Below, piece after piece: positions 38,016 to 46,465 of a stretch of DNA of 64,000 nt. The DNA is taken from positions 62,001 to 126,000 of the forward strand of contig CANLUH010000001.1 of NCBI GenBank assembly GCA_947494205.1, written 5' to 3'. The translations under genes and the position numbers were made by a program. The stretch comes from an uncultured Flavobacteriaceae bacterium (GTDB taxonomy: Bacteria > Bacteroidota > Bacteroidia > Flavobacteriales > Flavobacteriaceae). Under the pieces are notes generated by a model that saw only the letters and a program-made list of their open reading frames with translations, was not told the DNA's origin and did not search any database. Numbering within the stretch: position 1 is the first letter of the stretch; each line of letters starts with the position of its first letter.

Positions 38016-39014
38016 TTAATCATTCAACAGCTTCCAAAGCATATCTTTTAACTCTGTAATACCTTGTTGTGCTACAGACGAAATAAATGTATAAGGAATC
38101 GGTAATTCGTTATCTAACTCTACTTTTAGTTCTGCTTGTAGTTCATCGTCTAGCATATCACATTTAGTAATAGCTATAATACGTTCCTTATCTAACATTT
38201 CTGGGTTATAACGACGTAATTCGTCTAACAGAATATCGTACTGTTTTTTAATATCTGGCGCATCAGCCGGAATCATAAACAATAAAATAGAATTACGCTC
38301 TATATGTCTTAAAAAGTAATGTCCAAGACCTTTACCTTCAGCAGCACCTTCAATAATCCCAGGGATGTCTGCCATTACAAAGGTTTGGTAATCTCTATAC
38401 TTTACAATACCTAAATTAGGCTTTAAAGTCGTGAACTCGTAATCTGCAATTTTAGGTTTTGCAGAACTTACTACAGATAATAAAGTAGATTTACCCGCAT
38501 TTGGGAAACCTACTAAACCAACGTCTGCAAGAACTTTAAGTTCCAAAGTAATATCTTTTTCTTCTAACGGAATACCTGGTTGTGCATAACGCGGTGTTTG
38601 GTTTGTAGAACTTTTAAAATGCCAGTTTCCACGGCCTCCTTTTCCACCTTGGGCAATAATAACTTCTTCGTCATGTTCTGTAATTTCAAAGAGAATATTA
38701 TTGGTTTCAGTATCTCTAACTACAGTCCCTAATGGCACTTCAACATAAGCATCCTCACCATCGGCACCAGAACTTCTACCGCTACTTCCGTGTGCTCCAT
38801 GTCCTGCACGAATATGGCGTTTAAATTTTAAGTGTAATAATGTCCAAAGGTTAGAGTTTCCTCTAATAATAATGTGTCCTCCGCGTCCACCATCTCCTCC
38901 ATCTGGTCCACCTTTTGCTATGTATTTTTCGCGATGTAAATGCGTAGATCCTTTACCTCCATTTCCAGAAGTAACGTGCATTTTTACATAATCGACAAAA
39001 TTTCCTTCAGTCAT
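38016..39014 (-). CDS. obg: Ribosome-assembly GTPase Obg/CgtA
   Basis: 332 aa. Gly-rich OBG fold (residues 1-158: '[14 protein letters not shown]', '[18 protein letters not shown]') then the G domain with G1 '[11 protein letters not shown]', switch/G2 '[11 protein letters not shown]', G3 'DIPGIIEGA' and G4 'AITKCDML', G5-like 'FISSVAQQG'. It lacks the C-terminal OCT domain of some homologues, as is usual in Flavobacteriia. Essential in 50S maturation and stringent control. Same strand and same neighbourhood as the HPRT-Adk gene. Confidence 0.96.
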   Translation of the reverse strand: MTEGNFVDYVKMHVTSGNGGKGSTHLHREKYIAKGGPDGGDGGRGGHIIIRGNSNLWTLLHLKFKRHIRAGHGAHGSSGRSSGADGEDAYVEVPLGTVVRDTETNNILFEITEHDEEVIIAQGGKGGRGNWHFKSSTNQTPRYAQPGIPLEEKDITLELKVLADVGLVGFPNAGKSTLLSVVSSAKPKIADYEFTTLKPNLGIVKYRDYQTFVMADIPGIIEGAAEGKGLGHYFLRHIERNSILLFMIPADAPDIKKQYDILLDELRRYNPEMLDKERIIAITKCDMLDDELQAELKVELDNELPIPYTFISSVAQQGITELKDMLWKLLND

Positions 39015-39030
39015 AAATCACTTATTTATT

Positions 39031-39050
39031 ATTCCCGCAAATGCGGGAAT
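39031..39050. repeat. REP-like hairpin ATTCCCGC-AAAT-GCGGGAAT
   Basis: Perfect 8-bp stem, 4-base loop, between obg and the small PLDc_N gene. On the plus strand it is followed by CTTTTTCT, so a terminator role on that strand is possible though no plus-strand gene precedes it. Confidence 0.8.
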
Positions 39051-39059
39051 CTTTTTCTA

Positions 39060-39272
39060 TTATTGTAATCTCTTTTTTCGCCCTATAACGAAATATAATA
39101 TTGGTCCAAAAAATGGTATTAGTAAGGTTACTAAAACCCATATTAACTTATCGTTATTTTTAAAATCGTTTTTAAGAATACTAACAATGGCAAATAAAGG
39201 TAAAACTACTATCATTGCTATTATTAGAATAACTAATATGATTGCAATTGGTGATACAAAACTTAAACTCAT
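39060..39272 (-). CDS. Small PLDc_N-domain membrane protein
   Basis: 70 aa with two helices: 'IAIILVILIIAMIVVLPLFAI' and 'LIWVLVTLLIPFFGPILYFVIG', ending in 'RKKRLQ'. The 'W.l..l..PffGpilYf.iGr' pattern is the PLDc_N motif. Found free-standing in many Bacteroidota; function unknown. It starts 8 bp after the stop of the HPRT-Adk gene, so likely in the same transcript. Confidence 0.82.
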   Translation of the reverse strand: MSLSFVSPIAIILVILIIAMIVVLPLFAIVSILKNDFKNNDKLIWVLVTLLIPFFGPILYFVIGRKKRLQ

Positions 39273-39280
39273 AAAAACTA

Positions 39281-40390
39281 TTATAGTTTATCTATAGCAT
39301 TACATAAACGCTCTGTAATGGCGTCTATGCTTCCTATACCATCTACACCATAGTATTTACTCTGTTCTGCGTAGAAGTCTTTTAATATTGCTGTTTTCTT
39401 ATAATATTCTGTAATTCTATCTCTAATTACAGATTCGTTAGCATCATCTGCTCTTCCGCTAGATTTTCCACGCTCTAATAAACGTTCTACTAACACTTCA
39501 TCTTCAACCTCTAAAGCTATCATTGCGTTAATTTGCGAATCTTTACTTTGCATTAATTGATCTAACGCTTCTGCTTGTGCATTGGTACGTGGAAACCCAT
39601 CAAAAATAAATCCTTTAGCATCTGCATTTTTTTCAACCTCAGCTTCAAGCATATCTATAGTTACTTGATCTGGTACTAATTGTCCTTTATCTATGTACGA
39701 TTTTGCTAAAGTTCCTAAAGCAGTATCGTTTTTCATATTATATCTAAAAACATCTCCTGTAGAAATATGCACTAGATTATATTTTTCCTTTAAAAAATTA
39801 GCTTGAGTTCCTTTACCTGCTCCCGGAGGACCAAATAATACAATATTTGTCATGTGTTGTGTTGTTTTTAATTGGTATACTTCGGGTAAATCTCTCCCTA
39901 GTCCATCGTAATCCAGACCGTAGCCTACAATAAATTTATTAGGAATCTCTTTACCTACATAGTGTAGTTTAAAATCTTTTTTATAAGCTTCGGGCTTGTA
40001 AAATAAAGTGGCAATTAGTAGTTGCTTTACCCCTTCATTTTTAAATATTCTGTGTACTTCGTGTAATGTATTACCAGTATCGATAATATCTTCTAAAATA
40101 ACAACAGTACGCCCAGTTAAATCTTGCGTTAAACCAATAAGTCTCTGGATATCTTCGGTAGACTTAACACCTTCGTAAGAGGCCAGTTTTATAAAAGTAA
40201 CTTCGCATGGTTTAGGGTATTTTTTCACAAAATCGCTAACCAGCATAAAAGAACCGTTTAAAATTCCAATAAACATAGGGATTTCATCTCCTAAATCGTT
40301 TGCAACATCATTTGCCATTTGCGTAACCGCATCGTCAATTTCTTGAGCAGAAATAAAAGGCTTAAAATATTTATCGTGAAGCTTAATCAT
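39281..40390 (-). CDS. Hypoxanthine phosphoribosyltransferase-adenylate kinase fusion
   Basis: 369 aa. Residues 1-~178 are HPRT: 'IGILNGSFMLVSDFV' and the PRPP loop 'VVILEDIIDTGNTLHEV' (residues ~96-112). Residues 180-369 are a complete short-form Adk: P-loop 'FGPPGAGKGTQANFL', 'ISTGDVFRYN', 'FIFDGFPRTNAQAEAL', 'RADDANESVIRDRI', lacking the long Zn-type LID. The codon for Met180 (39851-39853) sits in 'KTTQHMTN' exactly where an independent adk would begin, with no stop between. Joins purine salvage (hypoxanthine/guanine to IMP/GMP) with AMP+ATP to 2 ADP in the cytoplasm. An internal start at 39853 could also make free Adk. Confidence 0.92.
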   Translation of the reverse strand: MIKLHDKYFKPFISAQEIDDAVTQMANDVANDLGDEIPMFIGILNGSFMLVSDFVKKYPKPCEVTFIKLASYEGVKSTEDIQRLIGLTQDLTGRTVVILEDIIDTGNTLHEVHRIFKNEGVKQLLIATLFYKPEAYKKDFKLHYVGKEIPNKFIVGYGLDYDGLGRDLPEVYQLKTTQHMTNIVLFGPPGAGKGTQANFLKEKYNLVHISTGDVFRYNMKNDTALGTLAKSYIDKGQLVPDQVTIDMLEAEVEKNADAKGFIFDGFPRTNAQAEALDQLMQSKDSQINAMIALEVEDEVLVERLLERGKSSGRADDANESVIRDRITEYYKKTAILKDFYAEQSKYYGVDGIGSIDAITERLCNAIDKL

Positions 40391-40412
40391 AGCTTTAGTT
40401 TTATGAAAGGGG

Positions 40413-40420
40413 CAAAGATA
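40413..40420 (-). promoter_or_regulatory. -7 box (TATCTTTG) of the HPRT-Adk gene
   Basis: Fits TAnnTTTG on the minus strand, 22 bases before the ATG at 40390. Divergent partner of the purK box 66 bp away. Confidence 0.55.
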
Positions 40421-40485
40421 CGGATTTGTTAAAAGATATACGATTTTTACTCTAGCATTTTCTTACTAATTTGGGTTTTAAAATG

Positions 40486-40493
40486 TATTTTTG
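40486..40493 (+). promoter_or_regulatory. -7 box (TATTTTTG) of purK
   Basis: Fits TAnnTTTG, 23 bases before ATG 40517. Confidence 0.55.
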
Positions 40494-40516
40494 TGCTACT
40501 AATTTCAACACACAAA

Positions 40517-41671
40517 ATGAACTACTTCTCATCCCATTTTAAATTAGGTATACTTGGAGGCGGCCAATTAGGAAAAATGCTTCTAAACGACACACGAAAA
40601 TTCGACATTAAAACACATGTTTTAGATCCTAGCGACGAAGCACCTTGTAAAATTGCTTGTAACGCTTTTACAAAAGGAGATTTAATGGATTTTGATACTG
40701 TTTACAACTTCGGAAAACAGGTAGATGTGTTAACTTTTGAAATTGAAAATGTTAATGTAGATGCGCTTGAAGCTCTAGAAAAAGAAGGTATAAAAGTCTA
40801 TCCTTCGTCTAACAATTTAAGAATCATTCAAAATAAAGCTGCTCAAAAACTATTTTACTTAGATAATAATTTACCAACGTCTCCTTTTTCGCGTTTTGCT
40901 TATACATCAGAAATTGAAGATGCTATTACAAATGGCGGATTACAATTGCCTTTTGTATGGAAAAGTGCACAGTTTGGTTATGATGGTAATGGTGTAAAAA
41001 TTGTTCGTTCTATAGAAGACTTAAAAGGGTTACCTGCTGGCGAATGTATTGCAGAGCAATTAGTAGATTTTAAAAATGAGTTAGCTGTTATAGTCTCTAG
41101 AACCCCTAACGGAGAAGTAAAAACATATCCTGTAGTAGAAATGGAGTTTCATCCAGAAGCCAACCAAGTAGAGTATGTTATTTGCCCAGGAAGAATACCA
41201 GAAGCTGTTGCTAAAAAAGCACAAGAGGTGGCTTTAAACGTTTCTAAAGCATTTAATCATGTTGGGTTATTGGCTGTAGAGTTATTTCAAACGCAAGACG
41301 ATGAGATACTAATAAATGAAGTAGCACCAAGACCTCATAACTCTGGTCACCAAACTATTGAAGCGAGCTACACATCTCAGTTTGAACAACACCTTCGTGC
41401 TATTTTAAATTTACCATTAGGTAGAACAGATAGTAAAGTTGGTGGTGTTATGGTTAATTTAGTTGGTGCAGAAGGCTATACTGGTAACGTTGTCTATGAA
41501 AACATAGAACAAATTATGCAAATGGAAGGTGTTACACCTCACATTTATGGTAAAACAATGACACGTCCATTTCGTAAAATGGGACATGTAACCATTGTTA
41601 ATGAAGATTTAAATAAAGCAAGGCAGATTGCCGAAGATGTTAAAAAGACAATAAAAGTGATTTCGGAATAA
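40517..41671 (+). CDS. purK: 5-(carboxyamino)imidazole ribonucleotide synthase
   Basis: 384 aa from ATG 40517; eight further codons are open upstream but overlap the promoter box. N-terminal 'LGILGGGQLGKMLLND' Rossmann loop, ATP-grasp core 'LPFVWKSAQFGYDGNGVKIV' and 'INEVAPRPHNSGHQTIEA', and C-terminal 'PHIYGKTMTRPFRKMGHVTI'. It carboxylates AIR with bicarbonate and ATP to N5-CAIR in purine synthesis. purE follows 52 bp downstream and performs the next step. Confidence 0.96.
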   Translation: MNYFSSHFKLGILGGGQLGKMLLNDTRKFDIKTHVLDPSDEAPCKIACNAFTKGDLMDFDTVYNFGKQVDVLTFEIENVNVDALEALEKEGIKVYPSSNNLRIIQNKAAQKLFYLDNNLPTSPFSRFAYTSEIEDAITNGGLQLPFVWKSAQFGYDGNGVKIVRSIEDLKGLPAGECIAEQLVDFKNELAVIVSRTPNGEVKTYPVVEMEFHPEANQVEYVICPGRIPEAVAKKAQEVALNVSKAFNHVGLLAVELFQTQDDEILINEVAPRPHNSGHQTIEASYTSQFEQHLRAILNLPLGRTDSKVGGVMVNLVGAEGYTGNVVYENIEQIMQMEGVTPHIYGKTMTRPFRKMGHVTIVNEDLNKARQIAEDVKKTIKVISE

Positions 41672-41723
41672 AGAGTTTTTTATACTTTCGAAACATCAAT
41701 TATAAAATATAAAAACACAACAC

Positions 41724-42209
41724 ATGAGTAAAGTAGGCGTAATCATGGGAAGCATTAGTGATCTTCCTGTAATGCAAGATGCTATAGATATTTTAAAGGG
41801 GTTTGATATTGAAGTAGAAGTAGATATTGTATCTGCGCATCGTACTCCCGAAAAACTATTCGATTATAGTAAGCATGCACACACTAGGGGAATCTCGGTT
41901 ATTATAGCTGGCGCTGGTGGAGCAGCTCACTTACCTGGTATGGTAGCTTCTTTATCTCCATTACCTGTTATTGGTGTTCCTGTAAAAAGTAGAAACTCTA
42001 TAGATGGTTGGGATTCTGTATTATCTATTTTACAAATGCCTGGAGGTGTTCCTGTTGCAACTGTTGCTCTTGATGGCGCAAAAAATGCTGGAATATTGGC
42101 TGCACAAATAGTAGGAACTAGCGACAAATGTGTTCTAGATAAGGTAATAACATATAAAGAAGGTTTAAAGCTTAAAGTAGAAAACGCTGCTAAAGATTTA
42201 AAACAATAG
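41724..42209 (+). CDS. purE: 5-(carboxyamino)imidazole ribonucleotide mutase
   Basis: 161 aa, class I PurE. 'VGVIMGSISDLPVM' (phosphate loop), 'VDIVSAHRTPEKL' and 'IIAGAGGAAHLPGMVAS' carry the catalytic Ser and His. Converts N5-CAIR to CAIR after PurK. A weak -7-like TATACTTTCG precedes it, so it may also have its own promoter. The 5' leader ends in ACACAACACATG, like the sequence before the internal Adk start. Confidence 0.96.
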   Translation: MSKVGVIMGSISDLPVMQDAIDILKGFDIEVEVDIVSAHRTPEKLFDYSKHAHTRGISVIIAGAGGAAHLPGMVASLSPLPVIGVPVKSRNSIDGWDSVLSILQMPGGVPVATVALDGAKNAGILAAQIVGTSDKCVLDKVITYKEGLKLKVENAAKDLKQ

Positions 42210-42222
42210 CATATATAACCAA

Positions 42223-42246
42223 AAAAGCCCTGTCTCCAGGGCTTTT
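42223..42246 (+). terminator. Intrinsic terminator after purE
   Basis: AAAAGCCCTG and CAGGGCTTTT form a 10-bp stem with TCTC loop. Followed by TCGCTATTAATC, which recurs after the second hairpin. Confidence 0.9.
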
Positions 42247-42574
42247 AGTCGCTATTAATCTTCTATATATGAGCTAAAATGCTCACAACAAAAAAACTTA
42301 TAGCAAATGTCAGTATAATCATACTAAATGAGATACTAGAGATAAAAAAAATACAGATATTCGATTAAAAGCAAATATTATCGATAAAATACACTTTTTA
42401 AGGTATAAAAAAAGCCCCAACAGAATGTTGAGGCTTTTCATCGCTATTAATCAATAATTTTTAAGTGAGTAACCAGCTCACAAGAAAAAATCGAGTCAAA
42501 ATTAATGAAATTAATTAGTTACACATAATTAATTTCGTTTTTTTATAAAAAAAAATTAAAATTTAACATTCATT
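42247..42574. other. Spacer with a duplicated hairpin module
   Basis: No gene. Holds two similar ~75-bp modules (42223-42297 and 42410-42490), each a GCC-stem terminator, then TCGCTATTAATC, then a smaller GAG...CTC hairpin ending GCTCACAA. The DNA between is AT-rich and featureless. Confidence 0.7.
42410..42438 (+). terminator. Second terminator-like hairpin in the purE downstream spacer
   Basis: AAAAGCC + CAACA pairs with TGTTG + GGCTTTT with one C/A mismatch and a 3-base loop. No ORF precedes it, which suggests a short untranslated transcript or a duplicated terminator. Confidence 0.6.
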
Positions 42575-44605
42575 ATGAAAAATTTAGTTAATCTTTTTCA
42601 ATCTAAATACAATACTGCACCGTTTTCAGAAATACAAAACAAAGACTTTAAACCTGCTATAAATCAGCTAATTAAAGACGCAAAAGCAGAAATTAATGCT
42701 ATTACAGACAATACTGAAGCACCAACTTTTGAAAACACTATTGAGGCTTTAGATTTTTCTGGAAAACAGTATAGTCGTGTTAAAAGTTTGTTTTTTAACC
42801 TTAATTCTGCCGAGACAAATGATGAAATTCAGAAAATCGCACAAGAAATTTCACCGTTAATATCAGAATTTGCAAATGATATTAAATTAAATGAAGCTTT
42901 ATTTAAACGTGTAAAAGCCGTTTACGAAAAAAAAGATTCGCTTAATCTTACAGCAGAGCAAACGACATTATTAGATAAAAACTATAAAAACTTTTCAAGA
43001 AATGGTGCAAATTTAAACGATGATGATAAACTTACCTTAAGAGAAATTGATAAAAAATTATCTAAGTTAACACTTAAGTTTGGTGAAAATGCCTTAGCAG
43101 AAACTAATAATTACGAATTACATATTACAGATGAAGCTGATTTATCTGGTTTGCCTGAAGGCGCTAAAGAAGCTGCCAAACTTTTAGCAGAAAGTAAAAA
43201 TAAAACGGGTTGGATTATTACTTTAAATTACCCAAGTTATATTCCTTTTATGACTTATATAGATAATCGGGAACTACGAAAAACACTAGCTTTAGCTTCT
43301 GGTAGTAGGGCTTTTAAAAATAACGAATTAGATAATACCGATATTATTCTAGACATTGTAAAATTACGTTACGAGCGCGCACAATTATTAGGCTATAAAA
43401 CACATGCTCATTTTGTTTTACAAGAACGTATGGCTGAAACACCAGAAAATGTCACTAATTTTTTAAACGATTTATTAGAAAAAGCAAAGCCAGCTGCACA
43501 ACGTGAATTTAAAAACTTAGAACAGTTTGCTAAAGACCTAGATAATATAGATACTTTACAAAAATGGGATTCTGCTTATTATTCTGAAAAATTAAAACAA
43601 AAATTATTTAATCTAGACGACGAGCTACTTAAACCATATTTTAAATTAGAAAATGTTATAGATGGTGCTTTTACCGTTGCTAATAAACTATTCGATTTAT
43701 CTTTTGAAACTATTACAGATATAGACACATACCATGAAGATGTTTCTACTTATAAAGTTACAGATGCAAACGGGGATTTTATCTCTATACTCTATGCCGA
43801 TTTCTTTCCTAGAGAAGGGAAGCGTAATGGTGCATGGATGACTACCTACAAAGATCAATACATAGAAAATAATATTAACGAACGACCACACATTTCTATG
43901 GTATGCAACTTTACAAAACCAACTAAAAGCAAACCTTCGCTTTTAACATTTAATGAAGTTACTACTTTATTTCACGAATTTGGTCATGCATTACACGGTA
44001 TGTTAGCCAATACAACTTATGCCGGTTTATCTGGAACAAGTGTATTTTGGGATTTTGTAGAATTACCAAGTCAAGTTTTAGAAAATTGGTGTTACGAAAA
44101 AGAAACTTTAGAGTTATTTGCTAAACATTACAAAACTGGCGAAGTTATACCTATGGAGTTAGTAAATAAGATTAAAGAATCGGCTTCTTTTCATGAAGGC
44201 ATGCGTACATTAGGACAAGTAAGTTATGGATTGTTAGATATGGGGTGGCATGGTATAAACCCTGAAGAGATAATAGATGTTAAAGCCTACGAAAAGGAAA
44301 TGTTTAAAAACACTAGTTTATTTCCTAACGTCCCTACTAGCTGTATGAGTACAATGTTCTCTCATATTTTTCAAGGTGGTTATTCTTCTGGTTACTATAG
44401 TTATAAATGGGCCGAAGTTTTAGATGCAGATGCTTTCGATTATTTTAAACAAGAGGGCATTTTTAATAAAACGATAGCCACAAAATTTAAAGATCATATT
44501 TTATCTAAAGGAGGAACAGAAAACCCAATGGTTCTATACAAACGCTTTAGAGGTCAAGAACCTAAACCAGAAGCTTTATTAAAACGTGCAGGTTTAATAA
44601 AATAA
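42575..44605 (+). CDS. M3-family metallopeptidase (peptidyl-dipeptidase Dcp/oligopeptidase A type)
   Basis: 676 aa without signal peptide, so cytoplasmic. Zinc site 'LFHEFGHALHG' gives His467, Glu468, His471, with the third ligand in 'DFVELPSQVLENW' about 25 residues on. The C-terminal 'MSTMFSHIFQGGYSSGYYSYKWAEVLDADAF' is the family's substrate-binding loop. Length matches Dcp/OpdA. Trims peptides of up to ~20 residues during protein turnover. Stands alone. Confidence 0.93.
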   Translation: MKNLVNLFQSKYNTAPFSEIQNKDFKPAINQLIKDAKAEINAITDNTEAPTFENTIEALDFSGKQYSRVKSLFFNLNSAETNDEIQKIAQEISPLISEFANDIKLNEALFKRVKAVYEKKDSLNLTAEQTTLLDKNYKNFSRNGANLNDDDKLTLREIDKKLSKLTLKFGENALAETNNYELHITDEADLSGLPEGAKEAAKLLAESKNKTGWIITLNYPSYIPFMTYIDNRELRKTLALASGSRAFKNNELDNTDIILDIVKLRYERAQLLGYKTHAHFVLQERMAETPENVTNFLNDLLEKAKPAAQREFKNLEQFAKDLDNIDTLQKWDSAYYSEKLKQKLFNLDDELLKPYFKLENVIDGAFTVANKLFDLSFETITDIDTYHEDVSTYKVTDANGDFISILYADFFPREGKRNGAWMTTYKDQYIENNINERPHISMVCNFTKPTKSKPSLLTFNEVTTLFHEFGHALHGMLANTTYAGLSGTSVFWDFVELPSQVLENWCYEKETLELFAKHYKTGEVIPMELVNKIKESASFHEGMRTLGQVSYGLLDMGWHGINPEEIIDVKAYEKEMFKNTSLFPNVPTSCMSTMFSHIFQGGYSSGYYSYKWAEVLDADAFDYFKQEGIFNKTIATKFKDHILSKGGTENPMVLYKRFRGQEPKPEALLKRAGLIK

Positions 44606-44657
44606 AACCTATTGTATAGTTATAGCAATATTTTTACTCATTATATGTTTTACATAT

Positions 44658-45437
44658 ATGGTAAAAATTAAAATAGTATTCTTCCACATTGTTTGCATTG
44701 TAATTTTAACAGTGTTAACACAAGTTGGAGGAATACTATGGCTTATAGCCGTAAGTATTGCTTTTAAATTAAAACAGAAAAAGCGTTATATCTTTCCTAT
44801 TATATATCTACTATTTAATATTGTAATTATACCACCTATAGCTTCTAAATTTGGAAGAAAACAATTACCTGTTTTTAATGCAGATATAAAGCCTAAGCAT
44901 ATTTTTTATCCACTATTATTTAGAAACTATGTTACCAAAGAATTATATTCTGTTTTAGAATATTCTGCTAAAGACCTCTCGAAACACAACATTCAAATCA
45001 CCTATTTAGATGCAAATTTTCCCTTTACAAATGGGTTTCCTTTACTACCGCATAGAAGTCATAACGATGGTAAAAAAATAGATATTTCTTTCATGTATTT
45101 AAACGCTAAAGGAGAAACTACTACTAAAAAACCTGCAACTTCTGGGTATGGCGCTTATGTAAAACCTAATAATACTACTACAAATAGCTGCCTTAAAAAA
45201 GGGTATTGGCAATACGATTTCCCTAAATATTTAACATTAGGAACAAATAAATCTCTACAGTTTGACAACAGTAATACAAGGAAAATTATAGCAACTTTTC
45301 TTAAACACCCAAAAACAGAAAAGGTTTTTATAGAACCTTATTTAAAACAAAGCATGAATCTAAACCACCGTAAAATAAGATTTCATGGCTGCAAAGCTGT
45401 TAGACATGATGATCATATTCATTTACAGGTTATCTGA
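44658..45437 (+). CDS. Membrane-anchored putative murein/peptide metallopeptidase (MepA/M15-like metal site)
   Basis: 259 aa. Two N-terminal hydrophobic segments (~5-35 and ~43-60) anchor it; the rest (from ~70) should be periplasmic. The metal motif is striking: 'LPHRSHNDGKKIDIS' gives His135, Asp142 and neighbours, and 'VRHDDHIHLQV' gives His250, His253 and His255. H-x6-D plus a terminal HxH is the signature of LAS-type peptidases such as MepA and VanX-like enzymes that cut peptidoglycan cross-links. Overall similarity beyond the motif cannot be judged here. It lies upstream of the GbsR-type operator but has its own reading unit. Confidence 0.6.
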   Translation: MVKIKIVFFHIVCIVILTVLTQVGGILWLIAVSIAFKLKQKKRYIFPIIYLLFNIVIIPPIASKFGRKQLPVFNADIKPKHIFYPLLFRNYVTKELYSVLEYSAKDLSKHNIQITYLDANFPFTNGFPLLPHRSHNDGKKIDISFMYLNAKGETTTKKPATSGYGAYVKPNNTTTNSCLKKGYWQYDFPKYLTLGTNKSLQFDNSNTRKIIATFLKHPKTEKVFIEPYLKQSMNLNHRKIRFHGCKAVRHDDHIHLQVI

Positions 45438-45504
45438 GTTAGACCTAAGAAAAAAGAGGTTATTAATTAAAGTATTATTTATTAATTTCAAGCTAAACAA
45501 AATA

Positions 45505-45528
45505 AACTTTCAATAATTATTGAAAGTT
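45505..45528. promoter_or_regulatory. 24-bp perfect palindromic operator
   Basis: Half site AACTTTCAAT, centre AATT, then exact complement ATTGAAAGTT. Overlaps the -33 TTG (45520-45522) of the regulator's promoter. Near copy at 46072-46095. Position fits autorepression by the GbsR-like protein. Confidence 0.7.
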
Positions 45529-45549
45529 CAGAATATTTAATTACCTTTG
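45520..45549 (+). promoter_or_regulatory. Promoter of the GbsR-like regulator
   Basis: -33 TTG at 45520, 19-bp spacer, -7 box TACCTTTG at 45542-45549. The ATG is at 45554, only 4 bases after the box, so the mRNA is probably leaderless. Confidence 0.7.
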
Positions 45550-45553
45550 CTGT

Positions 45554-46057
45554 ATGGAATATCAAGAAGCAAAAGAAAAGTTTATAAGTACCTGGGGAAG
45601 TCTAGGTAGTCTTTGGGGTATTAATAAAGCTATGGCGCAAATACAAGCCCTTCTTTTTATTTCTACTAAGCCATTATCTATGGAAGACATAATGGAAGAC
45701 CTTAAAATTTCTCGTGGTAATACCAGTATGAATTTAAGACAATTAATGGATTGGGGTATTGTTTCTAAAACATTAGTGGCTGGAGAACGTAAAGAGTTTT
45801 TTACTACTGAAAAAGATGTACAAGAATTAGCAAGAATTATTGCTAAAGAACGTAGTAGAAGAGAAATTAAACCTGTACTAAAAGTATTAAAAGAAATTTC
45901 AAGTATTAAAGACGACAACACTGCAAAAACAAAAGAGCTAATAAAACAAACTAAGGCTTTACACGATTTATCTGAAAATGCAGACACTATGGTAAACAAA
46001 ATTGTAAACCAAGAACAGAACTGGCTTACTAAATCATTACTTAAGTTTCTGAAATAA
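45554..46057 (+). CDS. GbsR/MarR-type winged-helix transcriptional regulator
   Basis: 167 aa. The N-terminus 'FISTWGSLGSLWGINKAMAQIQALLFISTKPLSMEDIMEDLKISRGNTSMNLRQLMDWGIV' (residues ~10-72) is the GbsR-family helix-turn-helix, with recognition helix 'SRGNTSMNLRQL'. Wing at 'SKTLVAGERKEFFTTEKD'. C-terminal long helices dimerise. Family members sense choline or other small molecules and repress neighbouring genes; here the ligand is unknown. The palindrome over its own promoter and the near copy 15 bp after its stop point to regulation of itself and the operon downstream. Confidence 0.88.
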   Translation: MEYQEAKEKFISTWGSLGSLWGINKAMAQIQALLFISTKPLSMEDIMEDLKISRGNTSMNLRQLMDWGIVSKTLVAGERKEFFTTEKDVQELARIIAKERSRREIKPVLKVLKEISSIKDDNTAKTKELIKQTKALHDLSENADTMVNKIVNQEQNWLTKSLLKFLK

Positions 46058-46071
46058 AAAAATTTAAACTT

Positions 46072-46095
46072 AACTTTCAATAATTTCTGAAAGTT
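46072..46095. promoter_or_regulatory. Second operator, near-palindrome
   Basis: AACTTTCAAT, then AATT, then TCTGAAAGTT: differs from the first operator by two bases in the right half. The flank GTTCARAATA is shared too. Lies 13 bp before the next ATG; I see no TAnnTTTG box between. Confidence 0.65.
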
Positions 46096-46108
46096 CAAAA
46101 TAATAAAA

Positions 46109-46462
46109 ATGAAATTAAATATTCTAACATACATCATATATCTCCCAATCATAGTTTTTATCATGATTAAGATAGGTTGGATTTTTTATAAAAATGGAGA
46201 ACTTTTTTTAATGGCCATATTTAATGGAGAAATGGAAATAGTAAAAAATGTAAACACACTCTTATTAGTAGGTTACTATCTCCTAAATGTGGGTTATGCT
46301 ATACTCTCTATATCCTATTGGGAATCTATTAATAATTATATAGATCTTATAAACTCTCTTTCTTTAAAACTTGGAAAGATTCTGTTAATACTTTCAATCA
46401 TGCATTTTAATAACATTTTTTGGCTAAAATATATTACACACTATAAAACTTTAAAACAATAA
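46109..46462 (+). CDS. Small membrane protein, paralogue A
   Basis: 117 aa with three hydrophobic segments: 'ILTYIIYLPIIVFIMIKIGW', 'LLLVGYYLLNVGYAILSI' and 'LGKILLILSIMHFNNIFW'. The block 'YKNGELFLMAIFNGEMEI' between helices 1 and 2 has a counterpart in the next gene (FKNGKLFMIDIFKGKEDI), so the two are tandem paralogues. No known domain. First gene after the second operator. Confidence 0.7.
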   Translation: MKLNILTYIIYLPIIVFIMIKIGWIFYKNGELFLMAIFNGEMEIVKNVNTLLLVGYYLLNVGYAILSISYWESINNYIDLINSLSLKLGKILLILSIMHFNNIFWLKYITHYKTLKQ

Positions 46463-46465
46463 ATT

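Noticed and set aside
45562-46164. 200-aa open frame on the minus strand opposite the GbsR-like gene
   Set aside because: Antisense shadow: composition is Ser/Phe/Leu-rich with no domain, while the plus strand codes a clear regulator.
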